Part shown: positions 36,867 through 47,646 of the stretch, in pieces
Numbering within the stretch: position 1 is the stretch's first letter
Layout of the letters: each line of letters begins with the position of its first letter
Origin: Deuterostichococcus epilithicus
Taxonomy: Eukaryota > Chlorophyta > Trebouxiophyceae > Prasiolales > Stichococcaceae
Assembly (NCBI GenBank): GCA_033439295.1
Contig: JAVTLE010000014.1
Coordinates: 1,364,001 to 1,428,000, forward strand
DNA: 64,000 nt
Reading direction: 5' to 3'
Made by a program: the position numbers and the translations under genes
Notes under the pieces: model-generated
The model's input: only the letters and a program-made list of their open reading frames with translations
Told to the model about the DNA's origin: nothing
Databases searched by the model: none

Positions 36867-39800
36867 ATGCTGCTCATGTCAGCACGGTGGCTGATGGCCT
36901 GGTCGCAACAGCTCAATCTAGACGATACCACCCTGCACAGACATGCACAAGGAGTCTCAGACCCAATATTTTTCTCCTACCTCGCCGTCTCCATCGGGCT
37001 GGTATTGATCGCAGGCTTAATGAGCGGAGTAAGTGACATCTATCGCGCTCCCTTGCGTTGCGAGTCCGTTTCGACAACAAATGCATGTCTTCGCTGCTGC
37101 TTCAGCTCTTTTTCCATCATGCATGTGCGTGTTGACCGTCTGGCTCACGTTTCACTGCAGCTGACGCTGGGCCTGCTCAGCATTTCGTCGACGGACCTAG
37201 AGGTGCGGACTCCTCGAGCAAACATATCATGAAACGATAGTGATATTTGCTAATTGCGCTAGACGCCCGGGGCGCGTTCCAGCAGGGTCCCTGGTCAAAG
37301 CCAGATCGAATATTAATGGTTGCGAGGTCTGGCAGCCGTGAGTGGACGTGTCCACGCTTGCTGACCATTGAGCGTCGCTTGCTTGAGCGCACTCGAGGGT
37401 GCCCGGACGCCAGCCAGCCCGGGATTGCAGGAACCTTCGCGATGCTTGACGCGCACCGCCGGCTGAGCGGAGCATCGTGCTTGATGGCTGGACAGAGCGC
37501 ACAACGCTACACACGGAGCTGAATCGGAGCCCGCGATGGAAGCTCATGGGAGGGCGGATCGATGGCATGAGGTTGTCATGCGCATTGCAGGTCCTGCGGC
37601 GCTCCGGCACTGAGCAGGAGAAGGCACATGCGGAGCGAATTCTGCCCGTGGTGGCAAGCCCGCACCAGCTGCTGGTGAGTTTTTACATGCGCTGTCATTA
37701 CAGCTGCGATGATATGCGTGTAAAAGCAGAAATCAGCCCCTGTGTCCCAAGCTGAGCTTGGCGCTGCCGTGTGCGATCGCAGGTCACGTTGGTGCTCTGC
37801 AATGCCATGGCCACGGAGGTGCGAGCTCTATGTGACCCAGGCTGTTTACTGTCGTCATGTTGCACAGACAGCATGCATGCCAAGGCTGTGTGACTGGGCG
37901 CTTGGCTCATGTCTGTGGTGCTTTCTGCGCAGGCGCTCCCAATCTTCATCGATAGGCTCGCCGATCCGATCACAGCCGTATTGGTCAGCATCGTCGTTGT
38001 CCTGGTGTTTGGTGAGCACACGACGAAGCCGCAAAGTAATGTGCTGCTGCACTGCGTGTCGGCGCTGAACTCTAGTCGGATGGTGGCCTCTGACGGTGCA
38101 ACTGCCTCCTGTTGCAGGCGAGATCCTGCCACAGGCACGGAGCTGTGTGGACGGTTCACTCTTCTGTTGCATGAAGCACAACATGCTGGTTTGTGCTGCC
38201 ACCGTTGCAGGAGTGCACCACAACAGGATTGGTCTGCTTGATCCCAGGCGTTTTGCTCCGCACATGGGCTTGCGGTTGGGGCACACTCAGCATGGCTAGT
38301 GAAGCTGATCATGGCATTAACCAGCCCCATCGGTACGATATTGCTCGGCACAGCTGCGAGTAGCAGGGTGCCAATGCTCATTTCTCTCAAGGCATGCTTG
38401 AGCAGATGTGGCTTTGACAATGACACATGTGCGCTTTGCAGCGTGGCCAATTGCCAAGCTACTAGACTGGACGCTGGGAGAGCACCGCACGGTGCGTACG
38501 CGTCCACGAGGCATCAGGCAACACGGATAGTGGTCCGAAAAGCTGGCACCCGAGGAGCGACCCAGCTGGCACCACTCACACCTTGATGCATGGCACCTGC
38601 GCAGGCGATCATGCGGCGGCGGCAACTGAAAACTCTGGTAGAGGTGCACGGGCAGCAGGAGGGCCTGGTGAGTCCAACACAATGCCTGCTACTTGGCGCA
38701 CGTTGGTCAACAAGGTTGTTGCAAAGGCTCAGAACGATCCGCCTTGAGGCCGTGCACACGTTCACATGCCGTTGTGGTATGTGCAGGGCGGCACCCTCAC
38801 AGATGACGAGATCTACATAATCTCAGGCGCATTAGATATGAGCCGCAAGACAGCAGAAGCAGCCATGACGCCGCTGAACAAGGTGTTCATGCTCAGCAGC
38901 GAGGCCGTGCTTGACGAGCAGACGCTTCAGTCTGTGTTGGCGTCAGGCCACTCGCGCATCCCCATCCACGAGGGCAGAAACAGGTGTCCTTCTGTCCCTC
39001 CGCCACTGTGAAACCTTATGCATCCTTAACCCTCAAGACGCAGGCTTGACATGCCACTTCTGCCAAACTCGGGGGCATGGCACTGCCAGTGCCTGGAGCC
39101 TGACAGTCCCCGAATTATCTCGGCAGCTGGTGTATACACCCTGAAGATGACCGCTGTAGCTCCATACAGGCATGCCATCCTGGGATGCATCCTGGTGAAG
39201 GAGCTCGCATGGGTCGACAAGTCGGAGGCGGTGCCGGTGGCTCGCTTGAAAATGCGGTCGATCCCGACGCTGCCGGCGACCATGGCGCTGTACGACCTGC
39301 TGCGGCTCTTTCAGGCGAGTTCTGGCCTGTGGTGGCTGTGCTGACATGTCTTGGCCAGTGGGAGGGGGTGGCCCTCAGTTACAGTCGGCGGCTTCAGTCC
39401 GTGCATCAGGCCTCTCGCACAGCACTGCCCAGGCGCAGCCCTCTAGCGTCGGGCGTGACGGGTTCGGCTTGAGAGAAAGGTAGTTCAGCAGCCCGCCCGC
39501 ACCAGTGCTGCTGGTTGTTTGCCTCCCATCCCAGTCGTCTGCCACCGCTGCGCGTAGACCGGACGCTCCCACGTGGCGGTGCTGGTGCGGCCGCACCCGC
39601 GGCACTCGCACGGGTGCGGCGAGGCGGTGCACCTGACGGTGCGCGCCAACAGCGCCGGCAGCGACGAGGACGATGATCCCGTCGAGAGCCACAGCGACCC
39701 CAATGACCCCTGGCACCGGGTGAGGCTCTGCTGCATGTACGTTCTTGCGCTCTCAGCCGCACCTGGGCCGGTGTGCATGCCAGACGGCGCATGCTGCCTG

Positions 39801-40885
39801 GGTCTCACCCCTTGCAGGTGGCAGTCGCCGGGTGCGTCGTCGCAAGCGCTGGACCGCTCGAGTCGCACCTGTCAAGTGACGGGTCGTGCCACATTAGCTG
39901 GATTGACAGACTCCTGCGCGATTGCAGGTGGTGCGCGCAGCGCACAATGGGGACCAGGGGGCCGGCGAGCCGATCGGGGTGGGTGTCTGTCTCCTCAACC
40001 ACACCCCTGCTCGCCAGCCAGCAATCACAAAGCGTCCGGATGCACGGGCGCAGCGGCTCAGCAGCAGGTCCCACACATCTTGGACAGGCGTCGCTGCCGG
40101 TGCCAAAGCCACTGGTCTCAAACCTGTCATTCCCCCCGCCCGCAAGATCAGCACGCTGGAGGACATTCTGGAGGAGCTGCTATCAAAGATGTTTACTATC
40201 AGCTATCATTTTGGTCGGTGCCGGCGCAAAACCCTCCGATGTGCACAATGTTTTGTGTGCACACCCCCCAGATCATCACGCTGGAGGACATACTGGAGGA
40301 GCTGCTGAAGACGGAGATCATCGATGAGACTGACGTGTTCGTGGACAACATGCGACGGACAAAGGTCAATGCGTCGCACATCCTGGCGTCGCTGCCGCCC
40401 CACCTGCGCGCCATCGTCCAGGTGCCCATGGGATGTTTTGGATGCCCGTGCTGTTGACTCCATGCCTCGCTTTGCTTCGTCAACTGCACCTCGCGGCAAA
40501 ACTTCGAAAGATGCTTGGATTCCTGTGGCTGCTCGACCTCGATCTATTGACGTCCTTTGTAAGGTGCCCGACCATGAATATTGACATCGCAAATTGCTGC
40601 TATTGGTTGCTCCAGAGCAAGATGTTCCAGCCACGGGTCGGGCAACTGGCGTCCGTGCCCAGCGCCAATCATGGCAGCCTGGCGCGCATCCTCAACCACA
40701 CCAGCTACACGCCGCCGCTGGCGCTGACGCCCGATGCGCTGACGCCGCTGCGGTGTTCGGCGTGTGGCACCAGCGGCAGCGGCGCCGGCCCGGGGGAGGC
40801 GGCGCCCGTCTCGCCAGCTCAAGTTCGAGCGGCGATCAACGCCCTGACGCCGCTCCTGGATGACAGCAGCGATCCCTCATTGTAA
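36867..40885 (+). CDS. DUF21/CNNM and CBS-domain membrane protein, copy 1
   Basis: Related to CNNM/ancient-conserved-domain and bacterial CorC/MpfA proteins, linked to Mg2+ transport; plant members are called DUF21 proteins. Exons: 36867-37028, 37161-37202, 37591-37674, 37783-37818, 37933-38011, 38118-38134, 38248-38332, 38442-38491, 38605-38667, 38787-38983, 39170-39314, 39558-39719, 40272-40421, 40616-40885; about 513 residues. DUF21 core: helix FFSYLAVSIGLVLIAGLMSG, TLGLLSISSTDLEVLRRSGT, EKAHAERILPVV, LVTLVLCNAMATEALPIFID, VFGEILPQAFCSAHGLAVGA. CBS pair: MTPLNKVFML...GHSRIPIHEG and ILGCILVKELAW, then TGRSHVAVLV and ITLEDILEELLKTEIIDETD. Ser/Pro-rich tail. Exon 6 is only 17 bases and ends with a GC donor (CAG|GCACGG); exon 11 also ends with one (CAG|GCGAGT). 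The stop TTG-TAA overlaps a TGTAA poly(A)-type signal. Confidence 0.93.
40147..40182 (+). repeat. Copy of the start of DUF21/CBS exon 13 in the preceding intron
   Basis: atcagcacgctggaggacat plus about 15 more bases match the exon start at 40272-40306 at roughly 32 of 35 positions, 125 bases upstream. It also follows an AG in the same phase and encodes ISTLEDILEELL, but the downstream acidic segment (KTEIIDETD) is missing. Confidence 0.85.
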
Positions 40886-41984
40886 AACACACAGTGCAAA
40901 AATACACGGCGCATTGCAGGCAGCCGCTCCCCAACAAGTCATGTCACGTATCTACTCTAAACCCGCGTCGGCAGCTGTGCTTTCAGATCTGCTTTAATTG
41001 CGACATTGTAGGTGTACGTTTTTGTTTCGCTTTTTTCGCTGGTTCGTGTGCAGCATTTGTTCGGCGCACAGAATACGCTTAGTGAAGTGACTAGCAGTTG
41101 GAGCCTGTCTAGAGCTCTTGATGTTGCAGATGTCAAACCTGCGCAGGTTGCCGTGCGCCTAATATAACAGCCCTGCGAATACATGGACTTTGCCGAGCAC
41201 CAAAGCCAGTGGTGCAGCAGGCGGCGACGACCCCTTACCCGCAACGCCAAGCTCTGGCAGGTCCAAACGATGCAGCAGCAGAGGTGCATGCAGCCTTTGA
41301 ATAACACGCGCCAACTTTCAAGTTGTGCCGCGCCGCCGCCGCCGCCGCCGCCATAACGACGTCTACAAGGTTGCACGCTGGCACGGCTGCAGTCAGCAAT
41401 TTGATCAACGGCTTTGTAGAACCCAAAAAAAAAGGTGCGCAGGAAGCAGCCCGCTCGTGATATGGTTTTACAACAGACGTATTGAGTTTTTGTCCAGGAA
41501 CTGATCATAAGAAACTGATTGGAGACAGTCCATTACTAAATCAGTTTCCGACCAGCACGCCGCGCCGGCAAGATTTTCTAGCAATCGCATGCTCGCAACA
41601 TACAACGACGTTTGCAATCGGTCTTACTTGTGCTCCTTGTTGCGCCGTTAGTGTGGGCCGCAAGCATACTGGTTGCCCCACCAACTTATGCGATCTGGGG
41701 CAGCGGGCTGCAGCCATCGGTTCTCGCAGCGAAGCATGATGCATTGAGTAGACCCAGACTCATGCACTGAGAACATATCTTGCTTTTAAATATGAGGGGT
41801 CTGCCGGCCTTGCTTGACCTGCGAGTGCTCGCGGCAGAGGCCCAGGATGAAGGCACCGCTGTGCTATACACGTGCATATCGGGTAGTGCTGCTGTGCCTC
41901 TCCCGACAGCCATCAAAACGTCACGTACATATGTGATGTCTGCAGCCGTGCTTGCAATGACGGCGGATTGCTCAGTTTAGAATC
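40886..41984. other. Intergenic region between tandem paralogues
   Basis: Contains a GCC microsatellite (41326-41353) and an A run near 41425. A minus-strand frame of 183 codons overlaps but is interrupted by low-complexity sequence and has no family support. Confidence 0.5.
41326..41353. repeat. GCC trinucleotide microsatellite
   Basis: About eight gcc units in intergenic DNA. Confidence 0.9.
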
Positions 41985-44900
41985 ATGGTGCAGTGCGCAT
42001 CATCCGGCGGCGCTCCAGGAAGCTATTCTTTTCTAACAGCCTTGTTCGTGGTTCGATCTGCAGCGGCGCTGGTGGTCATGGCCGGGCTCATGAGCGGCCT
42101 GACTCTCGGCCTCATGTCGCTGGATTCTGTGGACCTTGAGGTGCTCAAGCGCAGCGGCACAGAGACAGAAAAGCGGCACGCGCAGCGCATCATCCCGGTT
42201 GTCAAGAACCAGCACCTGCTACTCGTCACGCTGCTGCTGTGCAACGCCGCGGCTATGGAGGTGCGCTGCATGGCACTGGCGCTGGTGGCAGTGCACCGCT
42301 GCTGTGCACATGCGGCATGCCGTCTGCCGGAACTGACTGCAGGCGCCACGCAGGACGCAGCTTTGCAGTCCGCCATACCACAAAACGCTGAGCAGTAGCC
42401 TGGATGATACCAAAACGGATTCCGGTCCTTTACAGGCACTGCCCATCTTCATCGACAAGCTGACGGACCCGATCACGGCGATCGTGCTGTCCGTCACGGT
42501 GGTGCTGGCGTTTGGCGAGATCATACCGGTGAGAGTCCTGCCTGCATCAGCGTCTGCATCAGCGGCGGCATCCCTCTGGGGCCGTGCATGCGCTGACAAT
42601 GTCAAGTGCACACCGCCTCTGGAGCAGGCTGGCTGATCGCCCTGCACGATCTGCGTCTGATGCCAACTTTGGCAACCACTTGTTGCCCCGCCAGCAAGCC
42701 GTGTGCTCGCGCTACGGGCTGGCGGTGGGCAGCTACAGCTCATGGTTCGTGCGCGCCCTCATGATAGTCTGCTGGCCCATCGGTGCGACGCGCCTGCCGC
42801 ACCCCTCCTCGCGAGTGTGTATGCTGCACCTGCTGTGCCGAGGGTGCATGTTCCAAGTTCCAAACAGGCGTCAAACACTGAGAAGCGCAATGCAAGCTCA
42901 GCGATGACTTGCCCTCCTTGACGTTCTGGCAGCCTACCCCATCGCCAAGCTGCTGGACTACCTCCTCGGCGCCAACCACTCGGTGAGGCGCCCCTCGCAG
43001 CCGCAGAAGCGTGTGTCTGCAGAGAAACATGTGTGCGATGGCCTGCCTCTCGAGCGGCAGCCTGCTGCTGCACCTTCAGGCTGCGCCATTACATCATCAC
43101 CAGAACCGACATGCCGTGCATTGCTGCCCTGCGCAGGCGCTGTTCAGGAAGGGACAGCTCAAGGCGCTGGTGCGCCTGGTCACTCAACCCTGTCACTACA
43201 CCTTGAGACCCCCTCCCCCGCCCTGCCCGGCTTTCCTGACCGCGCTCTTTGTGCACACACGCGTCGCGTCACGTTCACACAACACCGCCAGCCAGACCGC
43301 CATGCTTCCGAAACCCCATGCCGCCAGCGTGCGCCTGCACGATGCTTGCAGGTGGACATACACTCGGCGCAGAGCGGCATGGGCGGCTACCTGACGCCGG
43401 ACGAGGTGACCGTCATCCGCGGCGCTTTGGACCTCACCTCCAAGCGCGCACGCCAGGCGATGACTCCCCTGGACAAGGTCGGTGCCTTGGCTTGTCCATT
43501 TGCCAATAGCCACCGAATTGCCTGGATCGTTTGTCGATCAGCCACAGAGCTTGCCTGCAGTATGGGCAGGGCAGGGCTTAGGACGGCCGCTCAAGCCTGA
43601 GGAGGTCCGCTGGAGCTCGGAGCGAGGCGCTCTGCCAGGGGTCAGCAACACGTGTATTGGCGGCAGGGCGTCAGCGACCTGCTTATGTTCACATGTGTGG
43701 ACCAGACCGCGCGACTCATGCGCAGCAGCCGCCTGGGACCAACCCAGGCTGCTCAAGCTAGGTGCGCAGGGCTTTGAATGCCGATGCCAGGCTGCCCCGG
43801 CGTCAGGAGCTGCAGCAATTGCAAACTGCTGGTTGACGATGGCCCCTGGCGCCGCCCGACACCCCAACAAAAACCCTACATACCCGCAGGTGTTTGCGCT
43901 GTCGGCGGACACGGTATTGGACGGCGAGGCGCTGGCGCGCATCCTGCGCATGGGGCACTCGCGGGTGCCGGTGCACACCCCTGGCGACCGCACCGATCTT
44001 CTCGGCGTGGTGCTTGTGAAGGAGCTCGTGTTGCTGGACCCCGATGACAGGGTGCGCTCGTGTCGTCATCAGGCTGCCTTCATGACCCCCCTGAAGAATG
44101 CCCTGCCTCCCTGTGAGACCCCCTACACGGGTCCCGCCTTCCAGCGCTGGCACTGCACGCTCCGCACTTGCGGGTGTGACACGCCTGTCGAGGGCGTTTG
44201 GTGCCCCGCCGGCGTGCTCAGGCGCACCAAGGGGCCGGCGGGACTGCCGAGTGCGTGCAGGCCGTCGCAGAGGACCTCTCAGCGGGCTGCTCTCCCTTCC
44301 CGAAGGGCCTTGCACTCCTGGGCCATCCCCCTATTCTGCTGGCCCTGCCCAACGGGGCCTGCGGCACCCTCGAAGCCCGTCAGGGTCGCCGGAACCCCAG
44401 ACCACGGAGGCCTGCTGAAACTTTCCAAATATAGGAATTTTGTCCCTAATTTTAACCAAATACCTTGTGGCAAAGGTGCGGGTGGACAGCATGCGCATCC
44501 GGCAGGTGCCGTTCCTGGGCGCGGACATCCCCATGTACGACCTGCTGCGCCTCTTCCAGGTGCGCTTCTGCTGCTGCAGGGCCTCTGCCCATCGCCTGTG
44601 TCATCCCTCGTTGCATGCCTGTCGAGGTCGGCCGCCCAGGCGGCAAATCTGACTTTGTCAACGGTTCCCCACTCCAGCGAGGAGCAGAGTAGCACGGGCA
44701 TCATCCACACACATCCGGAGTGCCCCTTGACTCAGAAGCTCTGACGAATGGTGCCGCGTATCGCCGTGCGCAGACGGGGCGGTCGCACATGGTGTTCCTG
44801 CGCAAGCCGCTGCCGGAGGCCGACGGCGCCGGCGCCGCCGCCACCACCGACCTCAACGTCGTCAGCGGGACCAACCCCACCAGCCACCCGGGCCCCGCCG

Positions 44901-46741
44901 GCACTGTGGCGGTCACTCTGGAGAGCAATCTGCCTGCCGGCAGCGATGAGGTGCATTGTTGTTGTTGTATCTAGAAGACTCGAGCTTCTTGGACCCAAAC
45001 CCCCGCAGCCGCATCGAAGGCCGCGCCGCCCTGCGTACTCGTGGGAGGCCCTGCGCTGCCATGATGGCTCGGCCCCACTCAGCAAGGGCAGCAGGCGCAG
45101 CGGCTGCGGGTGCCAGCAGGCGCGCCTGTCTGTCATGGGCCCAGCCGAGCGAGCTGGCGGGCCGAAGGCTGCCTGCGCGGCGTCCGGTGGCGTCTTGCGG
45201 CTGCTGGGTTCCGGACCCTCAGCGCTGCAGAGAGGCAGAGCAGAGGGGTCAGAGGGTCGAGGGCCAGAGAGCCACCCGCGGACCCGATGGCTGCAGGAGG
45301 AAGGAGAGGAGGAGGACCTGTGTGAGTACGAGGAGCAGGCGGCTGCGGGCGACACCGTGGGGCTGGTGCGCGCCTCCCACTTGTGCTGTGCAGGCGCGGC
45401 GACGCCCCATCACCATTTGCTGGCTGCGACCGCAGGAGTCCCCACCAGGCTCCGCTTGCGATCAGCGCCGCCAGAGCTGTCCTACCGGTTTGATCTGCAG
45501 TCGGGCTTGCAACCGGACCGCGGCGCAATTCCCCCTTGTGCTGCCCTCCTGACGCGCATGCCTGTACCTTCCTGCCGGCCAGATCACCATCGAGGACATC
45601 ATAGAGGAGCTGATCGGCACCGAGATCGTGGACGAGACGGACACGCACGTCGACAACGAGCGCAAGGAGCGAGTCAACCCCCGTACCCTGGTGCGCTCCC
45701 GTCTCCACCGGGCAAACACCTCCACCGGGCAACAACCCCGTTTCACAGTGCTCGAATCCCGCATGCGGATGCGGCCCCTTGCAGGACGGAGGTGGTGGTG
45801 CCTCCTGTCATCGACAGCTTGGCCGTTGCTCGCTGCTGCATCGGCTTGCTTCATGTGCGGCGAGCCATGCTGCGCCACGGCCTGCAGGCGAGCCGGCTGC
45901 CGGAGAGCCTGCGCACGGCACTGAAGATGGACCGGGCCGCATCGAACCGCAGGCGCCCGCTTCAGCGGGGCATACAGGTGCCCCGCCGCTGCTCCCCTTG
46001 CTGTCGACACCGTGCGCGTCGCTCGATGCGTCCTCTCTGCAGCAACCCTGCTCCTGTCAGCATACAGTGCCCTTGCCTGCGGTGTTCCCTGCTTCACAGC
46101 ATTTGCCGTGTGGACAGGGTTGCCTTACTTCCGGCGGAAAGTCGCTCATCCTCGTCTGGGAGCCAGACCCCTGATCTGCGCCGTCGCCGGGCGCAATGCT
46201 TCAGCGCGGCTGCCGGCAGGGGGGCATCTTCGAACGCCTCTTACGCACCTGCTGGCGCAGGACATGCCGGCGATGATGTCACGGGGCAACTCGGGGGTTG
46301 GGCTTCCGGAGGGGGACCATGCGGACGCGCTGGCGGCGAAGCAGAAGCTGCGACGCGCCTCCACCGGCAAGGAGCATGCTATTGATCGGTGCGGGTGTTG
46401 CCTTTCTCTCGCCTTGGTTTCGCTCGTGCCCGGGTGAAGCCATTCGGATGCCTCATTTGAGGGCAGACTGGACCTGCGGCGCACAAGCCGGTGGCTGTGC
46501 ATGCATTAGTTTCCTCTGCAGCAGCGCCGTGAAGAGATTACAGAGTGCTGCACGGCACGGCCGCAGGGGCATACGGGAGCTGCGGAGGAGCTACACGGAT
46601 GAAGGGGACATGCTGCACGAGCCGCTGCTGGCGGACGAGGGGTACTCAGAATATTTAGCCTCAGCTGCCGGCGGAAGCGGCGGTGGCGGCAGCAGCAGCA
46701 GCGGCGGTGCCGCCAGTGATGACCGGCCCGCCACCGCATAG
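41985..46741 (+). CDS. DUF21/CNNM and CBS-domain membrane protein, copy 2
   Basis: Tandem paralogue of the gene at 36867-40885. Exons: 41985-42260, 42436-42528, 42695-42782, 42933-42982, 43137-43169, 43352-43477, 43890-44051, 44476-44559, 44774-44950, 45583-45690, 45888-45977, 46261-46388, 46522-46741; about 544 residues. DUF21 core: [81 protein letters not shown] part: [78 protein letters not shown]. The first exon covers what copy 1 splits over its first four exons. The C-terminus is different: basic [20 protein letters not shown], acidic [18 protein letters not shown] (dileucine-like EPLL and YSEYL sorting-type motifs), then Gly/Ser. Start at 41985 is the first in-frame ATG. All listed phases close; a small extra exon between 44950 and 45583 cannot be excluded. 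Confidence 0.92.
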
Positions 46742-47646
46742 GCACATGTGCAGCTGCAACAAGGACGGCTGCCCTCTGTAGCGGGCGCCGCCGATCGGGA
46801 TGTGGAGCCTGGGCATGGCACATTGCAGGTGCCGCAAGCAGGTGCCACGGGGCGCAGCGGAGTGTGTTATGAAAAAGCGCATATTTGTGACGAACCGACT
46901 CGCCACGTGTGGCTCGCAGCCCCGCTGCGATTTCATTCCAACGTGACATTGCTCGCAGGGCTGTCGCGTTTATTTTTTCACCTGGTCGTGGCTGCAGCCA
47001 CCACGGAACGCTCAGAATGTGGACGCCCTGGCATGTCCACTAGACTGATGGCTTTCAAGGAGCTATTCTGGAACAAAAGTCACATTATTTAAGGTTACAC
47101 CAAAAGCACATACTCAATCCATCGATACTGCAAACGCTGGACCTTCAGGGATTTCCCAGCATCTGGTGGCAGAAGCATGCACGGAATGCTTGGCGGCTGC
47201 TCCGACGGCAGAAATAACAAATGTCACAGATGACTCAGTTTAACCACTCGCATTTCCAATGGCGCACGCTGCTTCAACTCGAAATGGCATCCAGAAAGCA
47301 TACTTCCCTGATGGTTCGTCTGACTTCGAGTACACGATTGCGATCAGTCGCCTGTGGGCGGTCCGTCCGAGGCCAGCACCTCTGGCACAGGTGCAGTGTT
47401 GGCAGGCCCCTGCGCCGCCGACACCTGCAGCTCTCACGACCGAGCTATCTCTCGTTTGCAGTTTCTCCTGCCAGCCTGGCAACCGTGGAATTCCCGTGAG
47501 AGCAATGGAGTAGGTGGCAATCCCCTGCCCCTCCACGGTTTTGCAACCATCAAACCGGCCGCCGGCTGCTGTCACGTCTCATACGTGGATCTGTCTGTGC
47601 TCATGCTGCGTGCAAGCAGGAGAGCAGCAGCGACCTCATTCGCTCT
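46742..47646. other. Intergenic region between convergent genes
   Basis: 3' ends of the DUF21/CBS gene (+) and the secreted subtilase (-). A 111-codon minus frame at 47240-47575 lies just beyond the subtilase stop, with no recognisable domain. Confidence 0.45.

Noticed and set aside
40957-41508. 183-codon minus-strand frame between the DUF21 paralogues
   Set aside because: Built around the GCC microsatellite, with Cys/Ser-rich composition and no family support.
44748-46385. 545-codon plus-strand frame inside DUF21/CBS copy 2
   Set aside because: It runs across several introns and the wrong frame of confirmed exons, with Arg/Pro/Ser-rich composition; a product of high GC.
47240-47575. Possible extra 3' exon of the secreted subtilase
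   Set aside because: The upstream frame already ends in a stop at a position matching the paralogue's C-terminus; no phase-consistent link found.
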